This document shows, piece by piece, positions 17,344 through 26,304 of a stretch of DNA of 64,000 nucleotides. The notes under the pieces were generated by a model. The model worked only from the letters and a program-made list of their open reading frames with translations. It was not told the DNA's origin and made no database searches. A program made the position numbers and the translations under genes. The DNA is from Blastopirellula marina (GTDB lineage Bacteria > Planctomycetota > Planctomycetia > Pirellulales > Pirellulaceae), in assembly GCF_002967765.1 (NCBI RefSeq), contig NZ_PUHY01000015.1:496001-560000 (forward strand), read 5' to 3'. How positions within the stretch are numbered: position 1 is the first letter of the stretch; each line of letters starts with the position of its first letter.

Positions 17344-18443
17344 TGGAATTGCCTTTTCCCTTTTCCTTGCCGCTGACGTCGTTCACGTATGAACTCTTGT
17401 ATCTGTTGACGTTTGTTACGCACCATTTTGCAATGCATTATGTAGTGGCTGGTTGCCTGTTGATCATCGGGGCCAGCATTTGGTATCGCTCGGAAGAGTC
17501 GAGTCTCATGGCCAATCCAGTGATTCGAGCACTCCGCGATTGGATGCCGTTTGGCTTGAGCGCGGCGATCACTTTCGGCGTGGCTCCACTTTTATTCATC
17601 CAGCTTCTTTTACCGAAGCATTTCTATTCAGCCAACCTATTATTGGGCATTCGCTGGATGGTGGTTATCCCGGCGCTCATTGCCGCTTTCTATTTGTTGT
17701 ATGTGCTGAAGAGCAAGTGGTTTGAACGTCTTCGCTGGTGGCAGCGGGCATTGGTCGCCGCTCTGAACGCCGGACTATTCGTGTTCATCGGTTTTTGCTG
17801 GACGGCTAACTACCTGGTGGCAACGCAACCGGAAGCGTGGCCTGAGACGTTTGCTTCCGGTATTCTACCGATCGCAACGCTAAAGGTGATTTCTCGCGGT
17901 GCGGTTTGGATGAGTGTCGCCTTCGTGACCATGGCATCGATCGTTGTCGCTCAGTTGGCCTATCTTCGCGAAGGCACCGCGACCGATGAAGATTTGCCCA
18001 CCACCGGCTGGCTTCGCCAACTGGCTTTATCAGGCCTAGGAGTTTTTGCGGTCGCTTCGCTCGGTGCCATCGGGCTTTCCACACCAGGCTTTACTGCGGT
18101 TAGCAATGGATCAGGTGTCTTATGGATCGTCCTGGGGCTCGTCTTGTGGGCGGCGCTGATTTACTCGTGGATCTCAGCCGAAACAGCCGTGAGTAAAGGG
18201 TGGACGTTGCCGCGTTTGGGCCTCGTTATCGGACTACTCTTTTGTGCGACGGTCGTGCGAGAGCTGATTCGCGTCGCAACGATCGACTATCCGGCTCTGT
18301 TCGCGAAGCATGAGGCGGTGGGGGAAGTGCAGGGCTTCTATTTGTTCCTCGTAACGGCAGTAATCGTTATCGGGCTGATCGCGATCAGCGTTCGTTGGGT
18401 TCACCAATCGTTTGAATCCGAAGAGCAAGAGGCGGAGGCGTAA
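17343..18443 (+). CDS. Second CydA-like membrane subunit (CydA'-type) paired with the cytochrome c fusion
   Basis: The protein has 366 residues and about eight to nine membrane segments, and no heme-c motif. It can be lined up with the preceding gene along its length: early His residues in FVTHHFAMHYVVAGCLL, and FVFIGFCWTANYLVATQPEAW where the partner has the INGIISWQLTPGGW region. A VVRELIRVATI segment stands where the partner has REGSRKPY. The two Glu of the oxygen-reducing site are absent (RWMVVIPALIAAFYLL). This suggests a duplicated CydA fold serving as the second subunit instead of CydB. From memory, such CydA-CydA' pairs exist in divergent branches of the bd superfamily. Start and stop codons of the two genes overlap (TAATG), so they are translationally coupled. 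Confidence 0.75.
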   Translation: MELPFPFSLPLTSFTYELLYLLTFVTHHFAMHYVVAGCLLIIGASIWYRSEESSLMANPVIRALRDWMPFGLSAAITFGVAPLLFIQLLLPKHFYSANLLLGIRWMVVIPALIAAFYLLYVLKSKWFERLRWWQRALVAALNAGLFVFIGFCWTANYLVATQPEAWPETFASGILPIATLKVISRGAVWMSVAFVTMASIVVAQLAYLREGTATDEDLPTTGWLRQLALSGLGVFAVASLGAIGLSTPGFTAVSNGSGVLWIVLGLVLWAALIYSWISAETAVSKGWTLPRLGLVIGLLFCATVVRELIRVATIDYPALFAKHEAVGEVQGFYLFLVTAVIVIGLIAISVRWVHQSFESEEQEAEA

Positions 18444-18460
18444 TCAACCTCAGACACGAA

Positions 18461-18493
18461 AAAGTCCCGGCCGAACCATTCGACCGGGACTTT
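18461..18493. terminator. Bidirectional terminator between converging genes
   Basis: A ten-base-pair perfect stem (18461-18470 with 18484-18493, AAAGTCCCGG and complement) lies between the stop of the CydA'-like gene and the stop of the DUF1571 gene. A-rich sequence precedes it and T-rich sequence follows. Confidence 0.88.
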
Positions 18494-18521
18494 CGATTTC
18501 GCATTTCGATCTTGAAGACGC

Positions 18522-19418
18522 TTAGACGTTAAAACCGTATTTGGCGTTAGCTGGATCGAAGTCGCTGTCGGTGAAGCCGTTGTTGAGCTTCATGTTCATG
18601 TAGGTGTACTCTTCCAACATCGGCGGTTCTTCGCCCTGCTTGGATGGCCATTCCCACGAAGCGTAACGAATCGGAATTTGTAATTCGTCATCAATAAAGA
18701 TGTGGGCTTTGTGGAAGCGGAAGTTCTTGCGTGGCACCGGGTGAATCACTTCAATCGCCGTGCAAACACGACCATTGATCTTCGCACCGTTGTAGAACTT
18801 CACGTCGCATTCGCCGTACTGCATATCTTGCTTCGCAACTTCAATCAGTCGAACGATCAGGTTTTTAATCCCGACTTCGGTGATTGGGTAGCGGTTGCCA
18901 CGCATGGCCAGGGCACCATTTGGATCGAGCGAAACGGTGACGTGTTTCAGCAACGCGCCCCCTTCATGGGCCATGAGGTTGCCATTGTTGTGACCCTTGA
19001 CATACAGCACTTCGCGACCCTTCACGCTGGAAGGTTTCAGGAAGTACATGTACACGCCAAACGGGTTGGCTGGGTTGCCTGACGGGTCGGCTTGTTCGTG
19101 ACGGACCTTGGTGTAGATGAACTCTTGATCGGTCAGCTTGCCGCTAATTTGTTCTCGCTTCACCAACGTACATTCGTAATCACGAATGTTCTCGTTGATG
19201 TTCTTCAGGCCGTTCTCGGCAATTCGCAACGCCGGAGCCAAAGGATGCTCGGTTGCAACATTCTGAGCTTGCGTGTTGCTGGTACGATTGGAAACGCGAT
19301 AAACGGGCTCGCGAAGCCCCTGACGTTGATCCTCACCGTAAGTCGCCCGGGTCAGCCCGCAGGCTAGTGCCGTTCCGCCCAATAGGAGCGTCCGGCGAGA
19401 GAGGAGGGACTTGGTCAT
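18522..19418 (-). CDS. DUF1571 family exported protein with Tat signal
   Basis: The protein (298 residues from the ATG at 19418) has a GGAG site 8 bases upstream; a TTG two codons earlier is less likely. The N-terminus has a twin-arginine pattern (SRRTLLLGG) and a hydrophobic core, so it is probably exported folded. The body matches the DUF1571 family as I recall it: a helix near residue 65, then YECTLVKREQISGKL, YMYFLKPSSVKGREVLYV and GALLKHVTVSLDP. It ends with RFHKAHIFIDDELQIPIRYASWEWP and LEEYTYMNMKLN. This order of strands resembles LolA/outer-membrane-lipoprotein-sorting folds, and a lipid- or lipoprotein-binding role is a reasonable guess but not established. It is common in planctomycetes. 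Confidence 0.85.
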   Translation of the reverse strand: MTKSLLSRRTLLLGGTALACGLTRATYGEDQRQGLREPVYRVSNRTSNTQAQNVATEHPLAPALRIAENGLKNINENIRDYECTLVKREQISGKLTDQEFIYTKVRHEQADPSGNPANPFGVYMYFLKPSSVKGREVLYVKGHNNGNLMAHEGGALLKHVTVSLDPNGALAMRGNRYPITEVGIKNLIVRLIEVAKQDMQYGECDVKFYNGAKINGRVCTAIEVIHPVPRKNFRFHKAHIFIDDELQIPIRYASWEWPSKQGEEPPMLEEYTYMNMKLNNGFTDSDFDPANAKYGFNV

Positions 19419-19717
19419 GATCAATCTCCGTTATTGTTCCGGTCTAAAGTTACTCGCCATCCCTGCGAGTTCAAAATCGAAAAGTAAGCTGCGCCGGATT
19501 CGTCATCTTGCGATCGACGGCACGTGCTAGCGACTTGTTCGCCACCACAGCGAAAGGATGCCCTATAGCGTCTTATCGCATCGGGTGAGGCGGCAAGATG
19601 AATACCTTCCAATCAAGCGTCAAAGTTTTACAGATTACCAAGATCTCGGTAAATGGTTTATCATGCGCAATCACTGTATCCAATTTTGTCCACAAAGTGG
19701 AGTGCGATCTTTCCGGA

Positions 19718-20383
19718 ATGGCCGCGATCAACTTTCTTCGAATTCCCAGTATGCCCTTCGATGAAAATACGTATGTCCTTTACAAAGAGGGGCTTACGTC
19801 ATGCGTGGTGGTCGACCCTGGGTTCGAGCCGGAAAAAATCGTAGAAGCACTCGAAGAGCGGAAACTTGAGATAGCGGCGATACTTAACACGCACGGACAC
19901 AGCGACCACATCGCCGGGAATGGAGCAATGAAGAAGCTTGCTCCTGAGGCGCCGCTGGTAATTGGTTGGGGGGACGCTGAAAAGCTGACCGACCCCGATA
20001 AGAATCTGAGTGGCCCATTCGGGTTGCCACTGGTCAGCCCGGCAGAGGACGCCACGGTTAAAGAAGGGGATGTCTATAGCGTCGCCCACATCGACTTCGA
20101 GGTTCGCGAAACGCCAGGGCATAGTTCGGGGCATGTCGTGTTTATCGTTCGCGATGGCGAGCGAACCATCGTTCTGGGTGGGGACGTGTTATTCAAAGGA
20201 AGTATCGGACGGACCGATTTTCCAGACGGCAGCTTCGCAGATTTGAAGCTGGCGATTGAAGAGAAATTGTTCACCTTGCCAGCAGACTCGGTGATCTTGC
20301 CTGGGCACGGCCCGGCAACGACAGTAGGTGACGAGATCGAAGCCAACCCATTCGTGGGGCGATCCGCCGGCTACCGCGGTTAA
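19718..20383 (+). CDS. MBL-fold metallo-hydrolase, glyoxalase II-like
   Basis: The protein has 221 residues from the ATG at 19718. An in-frame start 40 codons upstream is possible but adds residues unlike the family. The metal site is complete: THGHSDHIAG (HxHxDH), the His of ETPGHSSGH, the Asp of GGDVLF and the His of LPGHGP. The spacing and the C-terminal GDEIEANPFV match the small glyoxalase II/YcbL-type hydrolases, which cleave thioesters such as S-lactoylglutathione-like compounds. The substrate here is not certain. The gene is divergent from the DUF1571 gene. Its 3' end overlaps the end of the converging histidine kinase gene by four bases. Confidence 0.9.
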   Translation: MAAINFLRIPSMPFDENTYVLYKEGLTSCVVVDPGFEPEKIVEALEERKLEIAAILNTHGHSDHIAGNGAMKKLAPEAPLVIGWGDAEKLTDPDKNLSGPFGLPLVSPAEDATVKEGDVYSVAHIDFEVRETPGHSSGHVVFIVRDGERTIVLGGDVLFKGSIGRTDFPDGSFADLKLAIEEKLFTLPADSVILPGHGPATTVGDEIEANPFVGRSAGYRG

Positions 20384-22050
20384 TACTGAGTGTCGGGCGA
20401 AGGGATGCCAATCCAAGGGAAATAGAGCGTGAACTTGGTGCCACGGCCCAGTTCGCTCTCGACCGAAACATCGCCCCCATGTTCCTGTAAGACCTTCTGC
20501 GAGACGGGCAGCCCCAAGCCTGTTCCCCGGTTTCCCTTGGTCGACTCGAACGCGGAGAAAATACGCTCAATGTTCTCCGGCGTTATCCCCGTACCGTTGT
20601 CCTCCACGGTCGCGACCAGCATCTGATCGGACGCACGAAACTCAGTCGAAACAATGACACGTGGTTCTTCCGCATCTTGCACGGCATCGATTGCATTGGT
20701 TACGACGTTCAACGCCGCGCGGTGAATGCCTTCGTCGTCGAATAGTCCCATGGGGAGGTCGACATCTGGCCGGAATTCCAGCGTGATCCCATGTTCCTTG
20801 GCACGCGGACGCATCAAGTTGACCACGTCCTCGACGACATCGTTGAGCGATGCGTTCGAGCGATCAGGCTCGCGTTCTTTGCTGAACGAAAGCATGTCCA
20901 TTACCAGATGGGCAATACGATCTTGGTTGCGAGAAACAATTCCCCAGCCATGTTTGACGACATCGATCTTCCCAGACTTGATGCCTTCTTCCAGAATGTA
21001 GCTTCCCCCTTGAATCCCTTGCAGGATGTTCTTCACGTGGTGCGAAATGGCCGCAACTGCTTGCCCCATCGCCGCCAAGCGTTCGCTGCGAACCACGGCG
21101 GAGTAGTAATGGGTATCTTCAACCGCCAAGGCAGCCTGATGAGCGATCGCGATCATCAACTTCAAGTGTTCTTCGGTAAAGCGGGAACGTGTTGCCGTTG
21201 AGGTCACATCGGGCGGGATGTAGGTATCGATGTAAATGGCACCAACCACGCCGTAACGACCCTGCATGGGAACGCAGATCGCTTCGTTCACGCCACTGTT
21301 GATGATGCTTCCTTCCGGCGACCAGCGTTGATCGTCCTGAGCGTCGGAAGTCAAAACTCCTTCGGAATTCGTCAGCACATAGTCGAGAATGGTTCGGCTA
21401 ATGGAGATCGACTCTTCGCCGCCAGGTCGGCTGACGCGAACTCGCTGGGCCTTGGCCTCAGGGAGCTTGGTGTGAGAATCGATCAGTACAATGCATGCGC
21501 GATCGGCCTCGACCCAATCAAAGATCAGACCCAGCAAATAATCGAGCAATTGGTCGATATCGAGCGTGCGGCTAACCGCGAGCGCCGTATCGTAAATCAG
21601 TTGAAGGTTGTCTTGCAGATTGGGTGATTCGTCTTGATCACGCAATTCCGAAGGAAAAAAGATCTGACTTCCTTCTTCGTGACGAATCGAATGAATGATC
21701 CGCGATCCTTCCCGGTGACGTTCTTGCAAGCTGACGCTGATTGGCCGCGTCGCCGGGGCGCTGGCGGTGTGCGTGAAGATCATCAGCGTATGACCGAGTT
21801 GCAAGCGATCGCCATGATGCAAATCGCATTCGGTTTCTCGGCTCTGGTTCACAAAGCACCCATTCGAGCTTTGCAGGTCGATCAGTTTGAAGCCTTGTTC
21901 GGTCCGACGGATCTCGGCATGGCGACGCGAGATTTCCGTATCATGGAGCACGATCTCATTTCCACGGTCCCGTCCAATCGAGATCATGTCACGAGCAAGT
22001 TCGAATCGACGTCCTTGGTCGTCGCCTTGAATTACAAATAAAGAAGCCAA
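20380..22050 (-). CDS. FHA-GAF sensor histidine kinase
   Basis: The protein has 556 residues and no membrane segment, so it is cytoplasmic. It has an FHA domain (about 20-92; R27, the SRRH at 41-44 and the SSNG at 61-64 that bind phosphothreonine peptides), then a GAF domain (about 145-310). The phospho-acceptor helix carries H337 in ISHHVKN. The GHKL ATPase domain has an N-box near 448, DNGTG at 484-488 and GTGLGL at 509-514. FHA at the front means it could be recruited by Ser/Thr-phosphorylated proteins, linking two-component and Ser/Thr signalling. A transmembrane Ser/Thr kinase is in this window (34919), but no link is shown. No response regulator is adjacent. Confidence 0.92.
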   Translation of the reverse strand: MASLFVIQGDDQGRRFELARDMISIGRDRGNEIVLHDTEISRRHAEIRRTEQGFKLIDLQSSNGCFVNQSRETECDLHHGDRLQLGHTLMIFTHTASAPATRPISVSLQERHREGSRIIHSIRHEEGSQIFFPSELRDQDESPNLQDNLQLIYDTALAVSRTLDIDQLLDYLLGLIFDWVEADRACIVLIDSHTKLPEAKAQRVRVSRPGGEESISISRTILDYVLTNSEGVLTSDAQDDQRWSPEGSIINSGVNEAICVPMQGRYGVVGAIYIDTYIPPDVTSTATRSRFTEEHLKLMIAIAHQAALAVEDTHYYSAVVRSERLAAMGQAVAAISHHVKNILQGIQGGSYILEEGIKSGKIDVVKHGWGIVSRNQDRIAHLVMDMLSFSKEREPDRSNASLNDVVEDVVNLMRPRAKEHGITLEFRPDVDLPMGLFDDEGIHRAALNVVTNAIDAVQDAEEPRVIVSTEFRASDQMLVATVEDNGTGITPENIERIFSAFESTKGNRGTGLGLPVSQKVLQEHGGDVSVESELGRGTKFTLYFPWIGIPSPDTQY

Positions 22051-22246
22051 GTTGTTCGATCTCGAGGAATGACCTTGCGGCGGGCGAAACGGCAGTAATC
22101 TCTAGCAGATCTTGATTTTATGACGTTTCGCCTCCCCCTGGCAATGAGGAGGCTGCTGGTTGACGTGTCGCGGCGGACGGAAAAGAATCGAAGGTTGCCT
22201 AGTTTGTCCCAACATACGAATCCCTCCCCAGGTGGAACGGTAGTCC

Positions 22247-24271
22247 ATGCTTCACTTCAACCGCTATCCGCAAAATGTCTCGTTGGTTCTGACAATCGTG
22301 CTCAGTCTGGCTGTTTTGCCTCAGACTAATGCGGAAGATCGAGCGAGCACCGAAGCAACTCTAGGAAAGCTCAAGCAGACACTCGGTTATTTAGCCTCCG
22401 ACGAACTCAAGGGCCGTGGTATTGGAACGGAAGGTTTGGAAGAGGCCTCTGAGTTTCTGGCCAAGCAGTTCGAGCAAATGGGACTACAAACCAATCTGGT
22501 AAACGGCACTCCCTTTCAGCCGTTTGAAGTGAATATCTCGTCAGAAATGGGACCCGCAGATAAGAACACGCTTCAGCTGGTCTCAGGCGATACAGTGAAA
22601 ACGTTGAAGTTGGGCGCCGACTTCACGCCCCTCTCGGTTGGAGGAAGCAGCAAGTTTGACGCACCTCTGGTCTTCGTTGGCTACGGTATTTCGGCGAAAA
22701 AGCTAGAGTACGACGAATACGAAGGTCTCGATGTGAAAGGCAAGATCGTCGTGATCGTTCGCAAAGAGCCGCAACAAAATAACCCACATAGCGTGTTCGA
22801 TGGCACGGGCGCTTCGCAGCACGCATTATTCAATCGCAAGATCTCAAATGCCTACCAAGAGGGGGCTGCCGGGGTGATTCTGATAAACGATTCCTACGGC
22901 TTAGCCGCAGAACGTGAACAGGTACAATCGGCGTTCGATACGGCGGTTAACGACTTGATGAAACGCAATTCAGAATATTCCCAGAAGGAAACGCACTCCA
23001 ACGAAGAAGTCATTCAGTACGCGAAGGACGTTTCTTCTTTGAGTGAGAAAATCACCGAGTATGGGGAACAGTTGGAATCCGGCATGGATAAGCTCATTCC
23101 CATGTCGGGAGCTGGCAACGAGTCGAGCCGTCCTGAGTTTCCCGTCATGTTCGCGAAACGCAGCGATTTCGAGCCGTTGATCGAAAAGCAATTCGGTAAG
23201 ACCTTGGCCGAGATCGAATCCGAGATCGATAAGAATCTGAAGCCGATCGTAGGTGATATCGAAGGATGGAAGGCCGTCGGTCAAACTGACGTTGTCCGGA
23301 CGAAAGCGACGATTCGCAATGTGATTGGAATGATCGAAGCCCCCAACGCGACCTCGGATGAAGTGATCATCATTGGTGCCCACTACGACCACCTTGGCAT
23401 GGGAGGATCGGGAAGTCTGGCCCCGCTGACTCATGAGATTCACAACGGGGCAGACGACAATGCATCGGGTACGACCGCATTGCTGACGGTCACACAGCGT
23501 CTGGTGGCGATCAAGGATCAGTTGCGACATCGAGTGTTGGTGATTGCCTTCTCAGGCGAAGAAGAGGGGCTGCTTGGCAGTGCCCATTATGTGAAGGAAC
23601 CGGTCATTCCGCTCGACAAGACGTTGATGATGTTCAACATGGATATGGTGGGACGGCTGGATGAAAATAAACTGATCTGTATGGGCAGCGGCACCGCCAA
23701 GATGTTTGAACCTCTGCTGACGAAGATCAACGAGAAGTACGACTTCAAGTTGACCATGGACCCAGGCGGGTTTGGGCCAAGCGATCATGCTTCGTTCTAC
23801 GCAAAGCAGCTACCTGTGCTGGCTCTGTTCACCGGAACCCACAACGATTACCACCGTCCGAGCGACGATGCCGACAAAATCAACTATGAAGGTATGGCTC
23901 GCATCATCGACTACGCGGTCGAATTCCTGTTAGCGGTTGATAAAGCAGACGATCGCCCCATGTATGTTCAGGTCGAAGAAAAACGACCCGAGATGCGGGG
24001 TGGGTCGCGCCCCTATTTCGGAAGTATTCCTGACTTTGCCCAGGTGGGCAAAGGATACGGGATACAAGGAGTCAGCCCCGGAAGTCCCGCTGCAGATGCA
24101 GGTCTGAAGGGAGGGGACGTGATGGTCGATCTCGGGGGAAACCGTATTGGTGGCTTGGAAGATTTCGACGCCGCGTTGCGTAAGTACAAAGGTGGAGACA
24201 AGGTCGAAGTCACCGTCCTGCGTGATGGCAAAGAGGTGACGTTGACCGTCACGCTGGCACCACCTCGTTAA
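22247..24271 (+). CDS. Exported M28 aminopeptidase with PA and PDZ domains
   Basis: The protein has 674 residues with a signal peptide (to about residue 28, ending TNAED). The order is an M28 N-terminal part, an inserted PA domain (around LVFVGYGISAKKLEYDEYEG) and the zinc peptidase core. The zinc ligands are visible in GAHYDHLG (His and Asp), NGADDNASG (Asp), SGEEEGLLG (Glu pair), MDMVGRL (Asp) and the closing THNDYHRPSDD (His). A C-terminal PDZ domain follows (IQGVSPGSPAADAGLKGGD). M28 enzymes with PA and PDZ parts are periplasmic or outer-membrane aminopeptidases. Substrate specificity is unknown. The region between residues 200 and 290 is Ser/Glu/Lys-rich and probably helical. No clear ribosome site precedes the ATG. 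Confidence 0.92.
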   Translation: MLHFNRYPQNVSLVLTIVLSLAVLPQTNAEDRASTEATLGKLKQTLGYLASDELKGRGIGTEGLEEASEFLAKQFEQMGLQTNLVNGTPFQPFEVNISSEMGPADKNTLQLVSGDTVKTLKLGADFTPLSVGGSSKFDAPLVFVGYGISAKKLEYDEYEGLDVKGKIVVIVRKEPQQNNPHSVFDGTGASQHALFNRKISNAYQEGAAGVILINDSYGLAAEREQVQSAFDTAVNDLMKRNSEYSQKETHSNEEVIQYAKDVSSLSEKITEYGEQLESGMDKLIPMSGAGNESSRPEFPVMFAKRSDFEPLIEKQFGKTLAEIESEIDKNLKPIVGDIEGWKAVGQTDVVRTKATIRNVIGMIEAPNATSDEVIIIGAHYDHLGMGGSGSLAPLTHEIHNGADDNASGTTALLTVTQRLVAIKDQLRHRVLVIAFSGEEEGLLGSAHYVKEPVIPLDKTLMMFNMDMVGRLDENKLICMGSGTAKMFEPLLTKINEKYDFKLTMDPGGFGPSDHASFYAKQLPVLALFTGTHNDYHRPSDDADKINYEGMARIIDYAVEFLLAVDKADDRPMYVQVEEKRPEMRGGSRPYFGSIPDFAQVGKGYGIQGVSPGSPAADAGLKGGDVMVDLGGNRIGGLEDFDAALRKYKGGDKVEVTVLRDGKEVTLTVTLAPPR

Positions 24272-24612
24272 GACAGCTTTGCCGGGTAGATTGGGTAAAT
24301 GCGACTCACTGCTAGCCGCCTAATTTCAAGCTGGAATCTGCGGATAGAGCCTTTTTTCGCGGCGCGTGCGAACCCTATTTGCCGATAGGGCGTAGTACAC
24401 CTCCGAGGGGCTCTATCAAGCTCGAAGTGCCCGAGTAAAAAAATGCTCAGATTGCACTTTACGCGTTAGAGACAACTCGGCAAAATGTCGCGACTTTCCC
24501 GTTCACTCGGCGAAAATCGTACTCGGTATTTGTTCCGTGGCAGCCAACCCGCCATGGGCTGTTCGCGTGAAGGTCAGGAAGACCCATATTTGTCCAGCAA
24601 GGAGTGCTGAAA
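24272..24612 (+). other. Structured intergenic region before ompH
   Basis: This 341-base gap has no convincing gene. It holds a long-range inverted repeat (GATAGAGCC at 24343-24351 pairing with 24409-24417) that encloses a second hairpin (CCCTAT at 24373-24378 with 24385-24390). The first arm is followed by a T-run, so part may end the M28 transcript. The rest would be the ompH 5' leader. Confidence 0.5.
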
Positions 24613-25230
24613 GTGAAGCGATTTTTCTCTTGTTTCTGTGTCGCGGTCGCGTTGGCCGCTTTCTGTCAAGCCACGCCTGCCTGGGCCCAGAACGCAGGTA
24701 GTGGAAACATCGCCGTGATCGACATTCCGGTCATCTTCAAGAACCATGCTTTGTTCAAGAAGCAAATGGACGACCTGAAGTCTTCGGTGGATGCAGCTGA
24801 ACAAGCGTTGACCAAGGAACGCGACGGTATGAAGACCTTGGTTGACGAACTGCAAGGCTACAAAGCCGGCACCCCAGAATACAAGGCCATGGAAGAAAAG
24901 CTGGCCAAGCTCCAAGCCGATTTGCAAGTCAAAGTTGGCATGCAGAAGAAGGACTTCATGGAGAAGGAAGCCCGCGTTTACTACAACACCTACAACCAGG
25001 TCACCCAAACAGTTGCTACCTTCGCTCAGCGTCACAACATCACGCTGGTCTTGCGGTACAACAGCAACGACATTGACCCAACCAACCGCCAGTCGGTTTT
25101 GGAAGGTGTTAATCGTCCGGTTATCTACCAGAATCAAATCGATATCACCTACGATATCCTGCGAATCCTGAACAACGGTGTGCCTGCGACCGCCTCGGGG
25201 CCTGCCAGCCAGGTTCCAGTGGGCCGTTAA
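24613..25230 (+). CDS. OmpH/Skp family periplasmic chaperone
   Basis: The protein has 205 residues from a GTG at 24613 that lies 8 bases after AAGGAG. Another GTG at 24604 overlaps the ribosome site and is less likely. The signal peptide ends PAWAQ near residue 26. The mature part starts with a short strand (NIAVIDIPVIF), then two long charged helices (FKKQMDDLKSSVDAAEQAL and EKLAKLQADLQVKVGMQKK), and closes with ITLVLRYNSNDIDP. This is the Skp/OmpH layout: an oligomerisation strand core with helical tentacles that holds outer-membrane proteins in the periplasm. It lies directly upstream of lpxC, as expected for outer-membrane biogenesis genes. A terminator-like hairpin lies between the two genes. 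The last 15 residues are disordered (Ala/Ser/Pro). Confidence 0.9.
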   Translation: MKRFFSCFCVAVALAAFCQATPAWAQNAGSGNIAVIDIPVIFKNHALFKKQMDDLKSSVDAAEQALTKERDGMKTLVDELQGYKAGTPEYKAMEEKLAKLQADLQVKVGMQKKDFMEKEARVYYNTYNQVTQTVATFAQRHNITLVLRYNSNDIDPTNRQSVLEGVNRPVIYQNQIDITYDILRILNNGVPATASGPASQVPVGR

Positions 25231-25262
25231 TCGGTTCTCGCACGCGTCATTGAGCTATGAGC

Positions 25263-25297
25263 AAAGGCGAGGCCGATAGGTTGGTCTCGCCTTTTGC
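25263..25297 (+). terminator. Hairpin between ompH and lpxC
   Basis: A nine-base-pair perfect stem (25263-25271 with 25286-25294) is followed by a short T-run on the plus strand, 33 bases past the ompH stop. It suggests that ompH and lpxC are at least partly separate transcripts. Confidence 0.7.
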
Positions 25298-25342
25298 CGT
25301 TCGAGAGAATCCCTTCGTCAGAATTGGCTAAGCATCGCCTCT

Positions 25343-26248
25343 ATGAACTCCGCATCCATCGCCCAGCAAGGCGAACCGATCGCACGACTTCAGCAAACTC
25401 TCAAGGCTGCCGCCACCGTCTCGGGTCGCGGATATTGGAGCGGAAAGGAAGTGACCGTTCGCTTTCTACCAGCTCCGGAAGATACCGGCGTGGTTTTCGT
25501 TCGCGAAGACATGGATGGTTCTCCACAAATCCCGGCTTTGGTTGACTATCGAATCGAAGTTCCCCGTCGTACGAATCTCGTACATCAAGGAGCCACGGTC
25601 GAAATGGTCGAGCATGTGCTCGCAGCTCTCGCTGGTCTTCAGGTCGACAACTGTTTCGTTCATGTTAACTCGGCTGAAATGCCTGGGTTGGACGGATCGG
25701 CCAAAGACTATGTCGAGCAAATCCTGGCTGCTGGAATCGAGCAGCAAGCGACGCCTCGACCCGTGTTGACCATTTCCGAGGTCGTACGGGTAGGTGACGA
25801 CGAGTGTTGGGTCGAAGCACGTCCAAGCGGATCTAAGCGATTGAAGTTCAAGTATCGACTCGACTTCGGTACTGAGGGATTGATCGGTCGCGAAACGCTT
25901 GAGGCAAAGCTCAACCCCGAATACTTTACTGCCGAGCTTGCTCCGGCACGTACCTTCTTGCTGCTGCAAGAAGCGGAATGGCTGCGATCGCAAGGGCTTG
26001 GTACCCATGTCGATTTCAGTGAACTACTAGTCTTTGGACCGGAAGGTCCGATTGATAACGAACTTCGATTCGAGGACGAGTGTGTGCGGCACAAGGTGCT
26101 CGACCTTGTCGGAGACCTGGCTTTGGCCGGATGCGATATTCAAGGGACCGTGATCGCCAACCGCAGTGGTCATCGTTTGAATGCCGAGTTGGTCAAACAA
26201 CTCTTAAAAGAGAATCAAGTAGCCTATATGTCACGGCGGACCGCTTGA
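25343..26248 (+). CDS. lpxC: UDP-3-O-acyl-GlcNAc deacetylase (lipid A synthesis)
   Basis: LpxC catalyses the committed step of lipid A synthesis, using zinc to remove the acetyl group of UDP-3-O-acyl-GlcNAc. All key residues are present: zinc ligands H91 (VEHVLAAL), H250 and D254 (RHKVLDLVGDL), and the catalytic His H277 (RSGH). The spacing 250 to 254 to 277 equals that of E. coli H238, D242, H265. The length (301) is normal. The C-terminal NAELVKQLLKENQVAY is also typical. No clear ribosome site precedes the ATG. It lies between ompH and a Gfo/Idh oxidoreductase on the same strand. Presence of lpxC with ompH supports a lipid A-bearing outer membrane in this organism. Confidence 0.96.
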   Translation: MNSASIAQQGEPIARLQQTLKAAATVSGRGYWSGKEVTVRFLPAPEDTGVVFVREDMDGSPQIPALVDYRIEVPRRTNLVHQGATVEMVEHVLAALAGLQVDNCFVHVNSAEMPGLDGSAKDYVEQILAAGIEQQATPRPVLTISEVVRVGDDECWVEARPSGSKRLKFKYRLDFGTEGLIGRETLEAKLNPEYFTAELAPARTFLLLQEAEWLRSQGLGTHVDFSELLVFGPEGPIDNELRFEDECVRHKVLDLVGDLALAGCDIQGTVIANRSGHRLNAELVKQLLKENQVAYMSRRTA

Positions 26249-26304
26249 TTCTTCAATCCACACGCTTCGTAGCGCCGTGCGACCCAATTCAGAGGAAGTA
26301 GGCA

